Source: Enterobacter sichuanensis
Lineage (GTDB): Bacteria > Pseudomonadota > Gammaproteobacteria > Enterobacterales > Enterobacteriaceae
DNA: 64,000 nt
Assembly (NCBI RefSeq): GCF_002939185.1
Contig: NZ_POVL01000003.1
Location: 62,001 to 126,000 of the forward strand
Direction of reading: 5' to 3'
The notes under the pieces were generated by a model, which was not told where the DNA came from, did not search any database, and was given only the letters and a program-made list of their open reading frames with translations. The position numbers and the translations under genes are program-made. Shown here one piece after another: positions 48,733 through 58,400 of this stretch (position 1 is the first letter of the stretch; the number at the start of each line of letters is the position of its first letter).

Positions 48733-49851
48733 TTATTTTTCAACCTGCTGAACGCTGATACGCTGTGTCTCGTCCATCATGGCGGCTTTGGCACGGATAC
48801 GGGCTTCAAGCTGGTCGATCATGTCACTATTATCCAGACGATCTTTACGAACGCCATCTTCATAGAGACCACTTTTCTTGTTACCGCCGGTAACGCCCAG
48901 GGTTGACACCAGTGCTTCACCCGGACCGTTCACCACGCAGCCGATAATCGAGACGTCCATCGGGGTGATAATATCTTCCAGACGTTGCTCCAGGGCATTC
49001 ACCGTACCGATCACATCAAACTCCTGACGTGAGCAGGTTGGGCAGGCAATGAAGTTGATCCCGCGCGAACGGATACGCAGTGATTTCAGAATATCGAAAC
49101 CGACTTTGATCTCTTCAACCGGATCGGCCGCCAGCGACACGCGCAGGGTATCGCCGATCCCTTCTGAGAGCAGCAGCCCCAGACCGATCGCGGATTTTAC
49201 AGAACCGCTACGCAGGCCGCCCGCTTCGGTGATCCCGAGGTGCAAAGGCTGATCGATCTGTTTTGCCAGCAGACGGTAAGATTCCACCGCCAGGAAAACA
49301 TCGGACGCTTTCACACTGACTTTGAACTGATCAAAGTTAAGACGATCCAGATGATCAACGTGACGCATCGCGGATTCAAGCAACGCCTGCGGCGTAGGCT
49401 CACCGTATTTTTCCTGCAGATCTTTTTCCAGGGAACCGGCGTTAACGCCGATACGGATAGGAATATTTTTGTCACGGGCGCAGTCCACAACCATGCGGAT
49501 ACGCTCTTCGTTACCGATGTTGCCCGGGTTAATGCGCAGGCAGTCGACGCCGTATTCGGCCACTTTCAGTGCGATACGGTAGTCGAAGTGGATATCCGCG
49601 ACCAGAGGAACGCTGACCTGCTGTTTGATCAGTTTGAACGCTTCGGCGGCATCCATGGTCGGGACGGAGACGCGAACGATGTCCGCGCCTACTCGCTCTA
49701 ATGCTTTGATTTGATTGACCGTGGCTTCCACATCGGTGGTGCGCGTATTGGTCATCGACTGAACGGCGATAGGTGCCCCATCGCCGACTGGCACATTCCC
49801 AACGTAAATCCGTTTCGATTTTCTACGTTGAATCGGAGCCTGGTTATGCAT
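48733..49851 (-). CDS. ispG: 4-hydroxy-3-methylbut-2-en-1-yl diphosphate synthase
   Basis: Iron-sulfur enzyme of the MEP isoprenoid pathway; converts ME-cPP to HMBPP using flavodoxin. 372 residues as in E. coli. The N-terminal TIM barrel starts [20 protein letters not shown] and includes [13 protein letters not shown] and RINPGNIG. The C-terminal reductase-like domain supplies the [4Fe-4S] ligands in [11 protein letters not shown] and [11 protein letters not shown]. It follows rodZ by 26 bases in the same operon. Confidence 0.98.
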   Translation of the reverse strand: MHNQAPIQRRKSKRIYVGNVPVGDGAPIAVQSMTNTRTTDVEATVNQIKALERVGADIVRVSVPTMDAAEAFKLIKQQVSVPLVADIHFDYRIALKVAEYGVDCLRINPGNIGNEERIRMVVDCARDKNIPIRIGVNAGSLEKDLQEKYGEPTPQALLESAMRHVDHLDRLNFDQFKVSVKASDVFLAVESYRLLAKQIDQPLHLGITEAGGLRSGSVKSAIGLGLLLSEGIGDTLRVSLAADPVEEIKVGFDILKSLRIRSRGINFIACPTCSRQEFDVIGTVNALEQRLEDIITPMDVSIIGCVVNGPGEALVSTLGVTGGNKKSGLYEDGVRKDRLDNSDMIDQLEARIRAKAAMMDETQRISVQQVEK

Positions 49852-49877
49852 GAAAAATCTCCCGCGTTGCCCGTCTG

Positions 49878-50909
49878 TTACTGTGCTGCTGATTGTTCGG
49901 CATTAACGGTAAGACGTGCAACCTGGTTAGTTCTGATAAAGCGGCTCAGGTCGACAGGTTTTCCTTGATACTGGATCTGTACCGCTGCCGGAGCGCCGAT
50001 TTTAAGTTTATAAGGCGCCTGGCCGGTTAGGTTTAACGTGCCATCTTTACGCTGCAGGCCGCTGAACAACTTTTTACCTGTCGCGTCAGTCACTTCCAGC
50101 CAGCAGTCGGCGTTGAAGTTCATCACCAGTGCGTTGGGATCGGCTTCAGGTGTTGCAGTACCTGCCGGGTTGGTTGGCAGAGACGCTGCGGTATTGTCTG
50201 CAGGCTGCGTGGCCGCTGGCGCGTTTGCCGCAGTATCCACATTCGCCTGGGAAGGAGAAACCACCGTGTTTTGATCCTGAGCCTGAGGCGCAGCGGTGTT
50301 AGCCGTTGCACCCGGAGCCGGTGCTGTACCGGTCGCCGGCGCGTCTGTTGCTGGGGTCTCTGTCGCGGCCGTCTGTGGCTCGCTGGAGGAGGCCGCGCCG
50401 TTGGTATTCAGCGGCACGTTCTGGGCGTTATCCGTTCCGGCCTGGTTGAGTTCGGCCGAGGATTGATCGGCCATCGTGGTGATCTCTTCCTGCTGTGCCT
50501 TATGGTTTTGCCACCACCAGGCACCAGTCAGACCGACCACCACAAACAGCACCAGCCAGGTAAAGCTCATCAGCCAGCCATCACGTTTTTTACGACGTTT
50601 CCCCAGGGAGAAGGTCTGCATCGGCGCAACTTTTGCTGCACGGACCGGTGCCTGCTTCTCCATCATTGGCAGTAATTCGTTTTCGGGGATGTGCACCAGT
50701 TTTGCGTAAGAGCGGATATAACCGCGCAGGAAGGTTGAAGCCAGATCGGCAGGCGCCTTATCTTCTTCAATATCGCGAACCGTGGAAACCTTCAGGCACA
50801 AGCGTTCCGCAACGGCTTGCTGGCTGAGTCCGAGTTGTTCACGGGCGTTGCGAAGACGAACGCCAGTGGAGAGTGCTTCATGTTGGTCGTGAGTGGCTTC
50901 AGTATTCAT
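49878..50909 (-). CDS. rodZ: Cytoskeletal protein RodZ
   Basis: Bitopic membrane protein that links MreB filaments to the cell-wall elongation machinery and sets rod shape. 343 residues (E. coli 337). Residues about 20-90 form a Cro-like helix-turn-helix ([32 protein letters not shown]). A basic juxtamembrane stretch ([11 protein letters not shown]) precedes one transmembrane helix (about 112-130, [18 protein letters not shown]). The periplasmic part is a long Ala/Thr/Pro/Gln-rich linker followed by a beta domain ([23 protein letters not shown]). It heads the rodZ-ispG pair. Confidence 0.96.
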   Translation of the reverse strand: MNTEATHDQHEALSTGVRLRNAREQLGLSQQAVAERLCLKVSTVRDIEEDKAPADLASTFLRGYIRSYAKLVHIPENELLPMMEKQAPVRAAKVAPMQTFSLGKRRKKRDGWLMSFTWLVLFVVVGLTGAWWWQNHKAQQEEITTMADQSSAELNQAGTDNAQNVPLNTNGAASSSEPQTAATETPATDAPATGTAPAPGATANTAAPQAQDQNTVVSPSQANVDTAANAPAATQPADNTAASLPTNPAGTATPEADPNALVMNFNADCWLEVTDATGKKLFSGLQRKDGTLNLTGQAPYKLKIGAPAAVQIQYQGKPVDLSRFIRTNQVARLTVNAEQSAAQ

Positions 50910-51201
50910 TCGCTACAACTACTGGTACGTGAAAAATAAGGGTTCAGGTGCCGGTGAGTCACAATGCCACCCGCACCGCGAAACTTCTGGTCAGTTAACC
51001 TTGAACAGACAGTATAAGACTGTCAGCCGGGAGATGACAGTACAGACGGCCCGAACGGCTAAACTGTTGTTACGTCGTTACATACTGCCCGAAAGTCGGA
51101 TGAAACGCACCGTAATTATTATTCAGTCATCACGAATCTGACTGATTATTCAGTAAGATTATGCTTCACGGCGCAAATAATGCGCCGTGAGTGCATATTA
51201 A
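50910..51201. other. Gap between rlmN and rodZ
   Basis: 292 bases without a gene. Near the rlmN end is a perfect hairpin, CACGGCGCA / TGCGCCGTG (51167-51175 with 51181-51189), without a clear T-run. A weaker stem, ACTGTCA / TGACAGT, is at 51019-51041. The rodZ promoter should lie here. Confidence 0.5.
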
Positions 51202-52368
51202 TCAAACAGCTTTAACCGCAATGGCCTCACCCTGCATGCGTTTACGCAGGGTACGTTTGGTACGGTCAATCACATCACCTGCCAGCTGGCCGCATGCGGC
51301 ATCAATGTCATCACCACGAGTTTTACGCACGATGGTGGTGAAACCATACTCCATCAGCACCTTGGAGAAACGGTCGATACGGCTGTTCGAGCTACGGCCA
51401 TACGGCGCGCCCGGGAACGGGTTCCAGGGGATCAGGTTGATTTTGCATGGCGTATCTTTCAGCAGCTCCGCCAGCTGGTGCGCATGCTCGGTACCGTCGT
51501 TGACGTGGTCAAGCATCACGTACTCGATGGTCACGCGGCCCTGATTGGCGTTGGATTTTTCCAGATAGCGACGCACGGCAGCGAGGAAGGTTTCGATATT
51601 GTACTTTTTGTTGATCGGCACAATTTCGTCACGAATTTCATCGTTTGGCGCGTGCAGGGAGATCGCCAGCGCAACGTCAATCATGTCGCCGAGCTTGTCC
51701 AGCGCAGGCACAACGCCTGAGGTAGAGAGCGTCACGCGGCGCTTGGACAGACCAAAACCGAAATCATCCAGCATGATTTCCATTGCCGGCACCACGTTAG
51801 TCAGGTTCAGCAGCGGCTCACCCATCCCCATCATTACCACGTTGGTGATGGGACGCGTACCGGTCACTTTTGCCGCACCGACGATTTTCGCGGCACGCCA
51901 GACCTGGCCGATAATTTCTGATACGCGCAGGTTACGGTTAAAGCCTTGCTGCGCAGTTGAGCAGAATTTGCACTCCAGCGCACAGCCCACCTGAGAGGAG
52001 ACACACAGTGTGGCACGGTCTTCTTCCGGGATGTAGACGGTTTCAACGCGCTGATCGCCAACCGCAATCGCCCATTTGATGGTGCCATCGGCGGAGCGCT
52101 GCTCTTCCACCACTTCCGGCGCGCGAATTTCAGCCACTTCTTTGAGCTTATTACGCAAAGCCTTGTTGATGTCAGTCATGTCATCAAAATTGTCGCTGCA
52201 GTAATGGTACATCCACTTCATGACCTGATCGGCACGAAACGGCTTTTCGCCCATTTCTTTGAAGAACTCGCGCATCTGCTGACGGTTCAGATCCAGCAGG
52301 TTGATTTTTCCATTTTTATTGGGAACCGCAGGAATGGCGACTTCGGAGGTATTCACTAATTCAGACAT
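51202..52368 (-). CDS. rlmN: Dual-specificity rRNA/tRNA adenine-C2 methyltransferase RlmN
   Basis: Radical-SAM enzyme that methylates C2 of A2503 in 23S rRNA and A37 in several tRNAs. 388 residues (E. coli 384). The radical-SAM motif CALECKFC gives cluster cysteines 129, 133 and 136; SAM-binding text includes [20 protein letters not shown] and [15 protein letters not shown]. The methyl-accepting Cys near the C-terminus is in [13 protein letters not shown]. It follows ndk, with a hairpin in the 169-base gap. Confidence 0.97.
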   Translation of the reverse strand: MSELVNTSEVAIPAVPNKNGKINLLDLNRQQMREFFKEMGEKPFRADQVMKWMYHYCSDNFDDMTDINKALRNKLKEVAEIRAPEVVEEQRSADGTIKWAIAVGDQRVETVYIPEEDRATLCVSSQVGCALECKFCSTAQQGFNRNLRVSEIIGQVWRAAKIVGAAKVTGTRPITNVVMMGMGEPLLNLTNVVPAMEIMLDDFGFGLSKRRVTLSTSGVVPALDKLGDMIDVALAISLHAPNDEIRDEIVPINKKYNIETFLAAVRRYLEKSNANQGRVTIEYVMLDHVNDGTEHAHQLAELLKDTPCKINLIPWNPFPGAPYGRSSNSRIDRFSKVLMEYGFTTIVRKTRGDDIDAACGQLAGDVIDRTKRTLRKRMQGEAIAVKAV

Positions 52369-52421
52369 AATATTTACCGGCCTCGTTGTTACACGTTATG
52401 GCCCATGGAGGGTTGAATAGA

Positions 52422-52457
52422 AACGCCCCGGAAAGCGGTCTGCTCGTCCGGGGCGTT
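52422..52457 (-). terminator. Hairpin terminator after ndk
   Basis: Perfect 11-bp arms AACGCCCCGGA / TCCGGGGCGTT with a 14-base loop, 80 bases after the ndk stop and followed by a weak T-rich stretch on the minus strand. Confidence 0.75.
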
Positions 52458-52537
52458 GCATTGTACAAACTCTGACGCAGGGATGCCACGTCTGGACGTG
52501 GCATTTACGAAAATAATGTGTAAACGAAACCGTTAAA

Positions 52538-52969
52538 TTAACGGGTACGTGGACACACTTCGCCTTCAGCGAAGAAGAAAGCGATTTCGCGCGCAGCAGA
52601 TTCAACGGAGTCAGAACCGTGAGTACCGTTCTCGGTGAAGCTGTCAGCGTAGTCAGCGCGCAGGGTACCTGCCAGCGCGTTGTCCGGGTTGGTGGCACCC
52701 AGCAGGTCGCGGTGACGCTGTACCGCATTTTCGCCTTCCAGTACGGAAACCACGATTGGGCCAGAGGTCATGAACTCAACCAGGCCGTCAAAGAATGGGC
52801 GACCTTCGTGCTCAGCGTAGAAACCACGAGCCTGTTCAACGGTCAGGTGCAGCATTTTGGTGCCAACAATTTTGAACCCTGCTGATTCAAAGCGAGCGAA
52901 GATGCTGCCAATAACGTTTTTTGCCACCGCGTTTGGTTTGATGATGGAAAAAGTACGTTCAATAGCCAT
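52538..52969 (-). CDS. ndk: Nucleoside diphosphate kinase
   Basis: Equilibrates NTP and dNTP pools by a phospho-histidine relay. 143 residues as in E. coli. Start [21 protein letters not shown] at 52969 (frame open further upstream, but the conserved N-terminus and GAGGTTATC ribosome site fix this start). The catalytic histidine is in [12 protein letters not shown] and the nucleotide site includes [12 protein letters not shown]. It lies 156 bases from pbpC and is separated from rlmN by a hairpin, so it is probably a single transcription unit. Confidence 0.98.
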   Translation of the reverse strand: MAIERTFSIIKPNAVAKNVIGSIFARFESAGFKIVGTKMLHLTVEQARGFYAEHEGRPFFDGLVEFMTSGPIVVSVLEGENAVQRHRDLLGATNPDNALAGTLRADYADSFTENGTHGSDSVESAAREIAFFFAEGEVCPRTR

Positions 52970-53125
52970 GATAACCTCTGTCAATGTTCTGTTGTTTTGC
53001 ATACCTGAGTATGGTGTGGCGCGGATTATAATGAGCAATCCCGCCATTGCCTATGGATTCAGGTAACATTTTTTTAAAATAAGACGAGTTTCAGCAACAG
53101 CTCACCGCTGAAAGCTGTTTTTGCG

Positions 53126-55444
53126 TCACTGTAACGCGAAATTCACTGTCACAACCTGCCCGGTCTCATCCATAACGAGTAACTGATAATCGCCCGCTTT
53201 ATCAAGTTGTAATGTGTAAACTTTCCCTTTCACATTCAGCGGTTCACCGTTCAAAAACCACCAGCGCTCGCCGCTAATGCCGGTCACCTGAAGCGGCAGC
53301 GAAACGCGGGATTCTCCCGGCAGGCGTTTAATCACGGCGCCTTCACGTATGCCGGTCAGAATGAGTGGCGCAGGCGCGTCCTGCGAGAGCGGCGGACAGT
53401 CTGGTGATGGAGGTGGGACGCGTACCGCACGACGCTCGTTTGCAGGCAGCCAGGGTTCCAGCGGCAGCGGCCAGACGTCAAGGTCTTTCTCTGTTGCATC
53501 CGGACAATCTGCCGCCACACGTTTGCCCATTTTATCCAGCCAGACCGGGAAACGAATCCCACGAATGCCTTCCTGCTCCGGCAACAGCAGCGTGGGCGGC
53601 TCACTCCCCTCCAGCAGCCATGTCGACAGACGACGTCGACAGTTTTCGCTGCCTTCCGGTAGCGACTGGCCGCCCGGCCAGCAGATCACGCCCCGCCCGA
53701 CGCTCTCCGGACGCGGATCGCGCGGCAGGCGGGCTTCGTCTACCGTTGAACGTGACTGAAGCAGGTTATTCACCTGGTTTAAGAGCGGCACGGCGCTGGC
53801 AAAACCAAACTGTCCCGCTACGGGCGTGCCGTCCGGTCTTCCGGTCCAGATGCCTATCACGTAGCGGGCGTTCAGACCGATGGCCCAGGCATCACGGTAG
53901 CCGTAGCTGGTGCCCGTTTTCCAGGCCAGCGGCGCAACCTGCGGCAGCGCGTTATCCGGTAGCGGCTGCGCCTCGTTGGCCAGAATACGGCGTATAACCC
54001 ACGCCGAGCCTGGAGACAGCAGCGGACGCTCAATGAGCGGATCGCCAGGCTGTAGCCGCAGCCTTCCCGCCTTACCGTGGCGGGCAAAGGCGCTGTAGGC
54101 CGCGGCGATATCAGCCAGCCGCGCGCCTGCCCCGCCGAGGATCAGGGACAGATTCGGCTGCGCCCCCGCGGGCAGGATCAGCGGCAAGCCTGCGTTACTG
54201 AGCATGCCGGTAAACCGTTTTGGCCCGTAGGCTTCCAGCACTTGCACAGCGGGCAGGTTGAGGGAGCGCACCAGCGCTTCGCTCATGCTGACCGGCCCGT
54301 GGAATCCGCTGTCAAAATTCCCCGGGCGATAATCGCCGGTTTTTCTTGGCACGTCCTGCAGCAACGAGGCGGGATGGATCAATCCCTCATCCAGTGCCAT
54401 GCCGTAGATAAACGGTTTTAGCACCGAACCGGGGGATCGGATCGCATTCACCATATCGACATGGCTAAAGCGCGTGTCATCGTTGATATCCACCGACCCG
54501 ACCCAGCCGCGCACTTTCATATCGGTGTGATCCACGACGATCATCGCCAGCGAGTTGCGGGCCGGCAGGCGGGATTTCCAGTTCATCGCCAGCTCTTCCA
54601 GCTGCCGTTGCAAACCGGCATCCAGCGTGGTGACAATTTTCGTGTCGTGGCTTTTACTGAGCATCATGCGTGCAAAGAGCGGAGCCAGCTGCGGCATCTG
54701 CCGGGGCGCCAGCCATATCGACTCTTCACGGGATTCCTGGACCTGCTTTGCGGACCAGACGCCCTGCCTCGCCATGCGGTCGAGCACCTTATTGCGCGCC
54801 GCTTCAGCCCGTTCAGGCCAGCGGTCCGGGCGTAAACGGCTTGGAGCCTGAGGCAGCACCGCGAGCAGCGCCGCGTCGGAGTAGCTGAGCTGTGACGGGG
54901 GTTTTCCCAGATAGGTCCAGCTTGCCGCTCCCACGCCCTGCAGCGTGCCGCCAAACGGTGCACGGTTAAGATAGAGCGTGAGAATATCGCGCTTGGAAAG
55001 ATGCCACTCCAGCTGCAACGCCCGCCAGAGTTGACGGATTTTGCCCCCCAGAGTCCGCGGATGCGGATCCAGCAACCGCGCCACCTGCATGGTGAGCGTA
55101 CTGCCGCCGGAGACAACCTTTCCGGAAGTTAAATCCTGCCAGGCGGCGCGCAGAACAGAGAGCGGGTTGACGCCTGGATGATCCCAGAACCAGCGATCTT
55201 CGTACTGGATCAGCGCCTCAAGATAACGGGGGGAGACCTCTTCGATCGTGACCGGATAGCGCCAGATGCCGTCGCTATCGGCAAAACGCCAGAGTGGGGT
55301 GCCCTTCTCATCCACCACGACCCGGGCGGGGTTAACCTCTTTCAGAGGCAACGGCCACAGGCGGTCAGCAGCCAGAATCAGCCCCCATAAAATGAGAAGC
55401 GCTCCCGCCAGCCACAGCCAGCGGGAGCGTATCAGACGAGCCAT
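53126..55444 (-). CDS. pbpC: Penicillin-binding protein 1C
   Basis: Bifunctional class A penicillin-binding protein of the inner membrane. About 772 residues (E. coli 770). A single N-terminal anchor (about 8-28) is followed by the glycosyltransferase domain with EDRWFWDHPGVN and GGSTLTMQVARLL, then the transpeptidase domain with SPGSVLKPF (Ser-x-x-Lys), RSLN and KTGTS, and the C-terminal biPBP domain typical of PBP1C. ATG at 55444 aligns with the E. coli N-terminus; ATG at 55450 also fits. Both overlap the yfhM stop region, so the two genes are coupled. Confidence 0.96.
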   Translation of the reverse strand: MARLIRSRWLWLAGALLILWGLILAADRLWPLPLKEVNPARVVVDEKGTPLWRFADSDGIWRYPVTIEEVSPRYLEALIQYEDRWFWDHPGVNPLSVLRAAWQDLTSGKVVSGGSTLTMQVARLLDPHPRTLGGKIRQLWRALQLEWHLSKRDILTLYLNRAPFGGTLQGVGAASWTYLGKPPSQLSYSDAALLAVLPQAPSRLRPDRWPERAEAARNKVLDRMARQGVWSAKQVQESREESIWLAPRQMPQLAPLFARMMLSKSHDTKIVTTLDAGLQRQLEELAMNWKSRLPARNSLAMIVVDHTDMKVRGWVGSVDINDDTRFSHVDMVNAIRSPGSVLKPFIYGMALDEGLIHPASLLQDVPRKTGDYRPGNFDSGFHGPVSMSEALVRSLNLPAVQVLEAYGPKRFTGMLSNAGLPLILPAGAQPNLSLILGGAGARLADIAAAYSAFARHGKAGRLRLQPGDPLIERPLLSPGSAWVIRRILANEAQPLPDNALPQVAPLAWKTGTSYGYRDAWAIGLNARYVIGIWTGRPDGTPVAGQFGFASAVPLLNQVNNLLQSRSTVDEARLPRDPRPESVGRGVICWPGGQSLPEGSENCRRRLSTWLLEGSEPPTLLLPEQEGIRGIRFPVWLDKMGKRVAADCPDATEKDLDVWPLPLEPWLPANERRAVRVPPPSPDCPPLSQDAPAPLILTGIREGAVIKRLPGESRVSLPLQVTGISGERWWFLNGEPLNVKGKVYTLQLDKAGDYQLLVMDETGQVVTVNFALQ

Positions 55445-55451
55445 CAGCATA

Positions 55452-58400
55452 TTACGGAACAACAATCAGCGGGCCACTGGCCGCCCCCGTGGCTCGCCAC
55501 TGCGGCACGTACATAGACTCCACCATCGGAACCGGCACCTGATAGGTGCCCGGCGTCACCGCACGCGCCAGATAAACCAGCGTGACCGGCTGACCTTCGT
55601 TCACCGGCACTGCTGCGACAAAGCGGTCGTCGCGGAATTCCATATGCTGAATGTCCGCCTGTTGCATCTGGCTCAGCAGGTTCTGCACCTCGCTGCCGCT
55701 GTCCTGCAGGCTGGCGCTGCTGCTTGCCAGGTTCTGGTTTTCCAGCTCCAGACCGGCAGGAAGAAGATCCACCACCAGCGCGTCCGGCACGTTCTGGCTG
55801 GCTTTCACCTCCAGCCAGACCAGTACCAGTTCACCACTCTTCAGTGAGGAGAGCGATTTCGTACTGCCGTCGGTTGCCAGAATATGACGTTCAACCTGCA
55901 ATACGTTCGAGTTCGGCTGTGGCGCATCTTCAGGATAACCTGTGCTGTCCAGGCGTACCCATAGCGGGGTTGTGCCGGTATTGGTGACCTGCAATGCGCC
56001 AAGCTGGTCACCGTTGAGGTTTTGCACCTGCGCCTGATCTCCACCTGATGCGGTATCAGACAGCGAGGTTTGAGCCTGCCACGCACCGGACAAGGTTTGC
56101 AGCGAACGTCCGGCCAGGAACAGCGCGTTGCTCTCCTGAGTGGATAACCAGCGCTGGCTGAAGGCCTCTTCAGACAACGCATTCAACAGCGTATTTTGCG
56201 CATCCGGCAACAGCTTGTACTCCTCGAGAAGGGAGAGCATCAGCGCGTTATCACGAAGCGTGCTGCCGTAATCGGCCATCCAGGTTTTACTGTCGTTACG
56301 CAGCGTTTTGAGCGCCAGATCCAGCGCCTGCTGGCTGCGTGGGGCATCGCCCATCAGCTTAAGCGCCATACCGAGCTGCATCAGCGGCAGACCGGAAGCC
56401 GCCTGATCGTGACGATCCCAGATTTCACGCAGCGCACCCAGCGGTGCTTTTTGCTGACGCGCCAGCACCAACGCGGCATAGGCCTGCACAGCGAACTTGC
56501 TGGCCTGCGTATCGTCACTGTAGCGAATGGACATCATGCCCGGGTCCTGCAGATAGCGCAGCAAACGGCTATTCGCGTTATTGACCGCGTCGGCCGGCAC
56601 GCTGTAACCCTGCTCGCCTGCGCGCACCAGGAAGTCAGTGACATAGGCGGTCAGCCAGTACTCTTCCGGACCGTTTTTATCCCACAGCGCGAAACCACCA
56701 TCATCACGCTGCATCTGCAGCAGACGGGAGATGCCGATATCAATGGCGGTACGGCGTTTGTCGTCCGTATCACCTTTGATGCCAAGCGCCTTCAGCTGTG
56801 CCGCGTTGGTATAGAGCGACGGGAACAGGCCGCTGGTGGTTTGCTCAAGGCAGCCATAAGGATAAGCCTGCAACTCGCGGATATAGCGCGCCAGATTGAG
56901 CGGTGGTTTACCGCTCAGCAGCAGTTGCCCCTGCAGCGTTGCAGGAGAGAAGCCGTTGATATGCTGCCCCGGCGCTGTCCAGGATTCACCCGGGTTCAGC
57001 ATGGCCCCGGTATTCACCGTCTGCGCCGGGAACGCCGGACGGACACCGATTTTCCAGCTCTTCTGCTGCGGGGCAAAGGTCTCGCCCGGAAGCTGCAGGC
57101 CGGTCACCTGCGCAGTCACTTCACCGTCTCCGTAGCCGTCCAGCGCGCGCACCGGAATAAACAGAGTCGTCCGCGCACCTGGTGGCAGTCGCACCGGCTG
57201 CGGCTGCGCCCCTTCCAGCGTCAGTTTGCCGGTCGCGGTTAACGCCACGTTCAGCGTTTGCGGCTGATCGGTCAGGTTGGTGAGGTCCAGCGTTAAGCGT
57301 GAAGTATCGCCGCTTGCCAGGAAGCGCGGCGTATTCAGTTCAGTAATCACTGGCGCGGCAACAATCACTTTGCTTTCGCTGCTGCCGAAATCGTCTTCTG
57401 TCCATGCCTGTGCCATGAGACGCAGCTCGCCGTTGAAGTCGCCAATTGGCAGCGTAACGGTGCCTTCCCCGTTGGCATCCAGCGTTACCGGCTGTGCCTG
57501 CTGGGCAATAATGGTGACGTGGTTCACCGGCGGTTTGCCGCCGCGCTTCAGCTCATCCCCGTCGCCACCAAAACGCAGCGCGGCGAGGCGGCCCTGGCCT
57601 TCAATGACCTGACCATAGATATCGTAGATATCCGCGCCGTAGCGCTTCTGACCAAAGAAAGCCTGCCACGGATCCGGCGTGACGTAGTCGGTAATGTTCA
57701 GCACGCCGCTGTCCACCGCCGAGACCAGCACGTTCACTTTCTGCGGCACCGCGCCCTCTTTCACGCTGGCTTTCACCTTCACAGAGAGCGTCTGGTTTGG
57801 ACGCATTTTCTGCGGGTTATCCAGTGCAATATTCAGGCGACGATTTTCGTCGCCCATCGGCAGATGCAGCAGGCCGACCGCGCGTTTCGGCGTGGCGGAT
57901 TTGGATTTATCACCAGGGCGTACCACCAGCGTGCTGAGATAAAGATCGTGACGTTTCCAGGCTTTGTCGACCGGGATAGCGAGATCCAGCCCGTTTGCCG
58001 GGACGTCGATCTCTTTCCACCACAGCGGCCCTTCGTTGGATTCGATCATCGCATAGCCCTTGCCGGCGGCTGGTGCAGCAATGTGCAGGTTGATAGTATC
58101 GCCAGGCTGATAACCCGGTTTATCCAGTTTCAGGGTAACGCGGTCAGGGCGCGCAGCCCCGGTGCCGTCGCTATTATCCTGCCAGCTGTAGCCCGCCCAG
58201 AAGCGCACGCTGCTGACCATGTCGTCCGGTGCTTTAACCTCCAGACGATAGGAGCCCCACTCAACCGGGAAAGTGACTTTGCCGGTTTCATCAGCCTTAA
58301 GGGTCAACTCCTGCTCGCCTTCGATCAGATCTTTTTGATCAAACTGCGACTGCCAGCCCTCGCTTTCGGACCAGTTCCAGTAATAATCCCGACGTTCGCG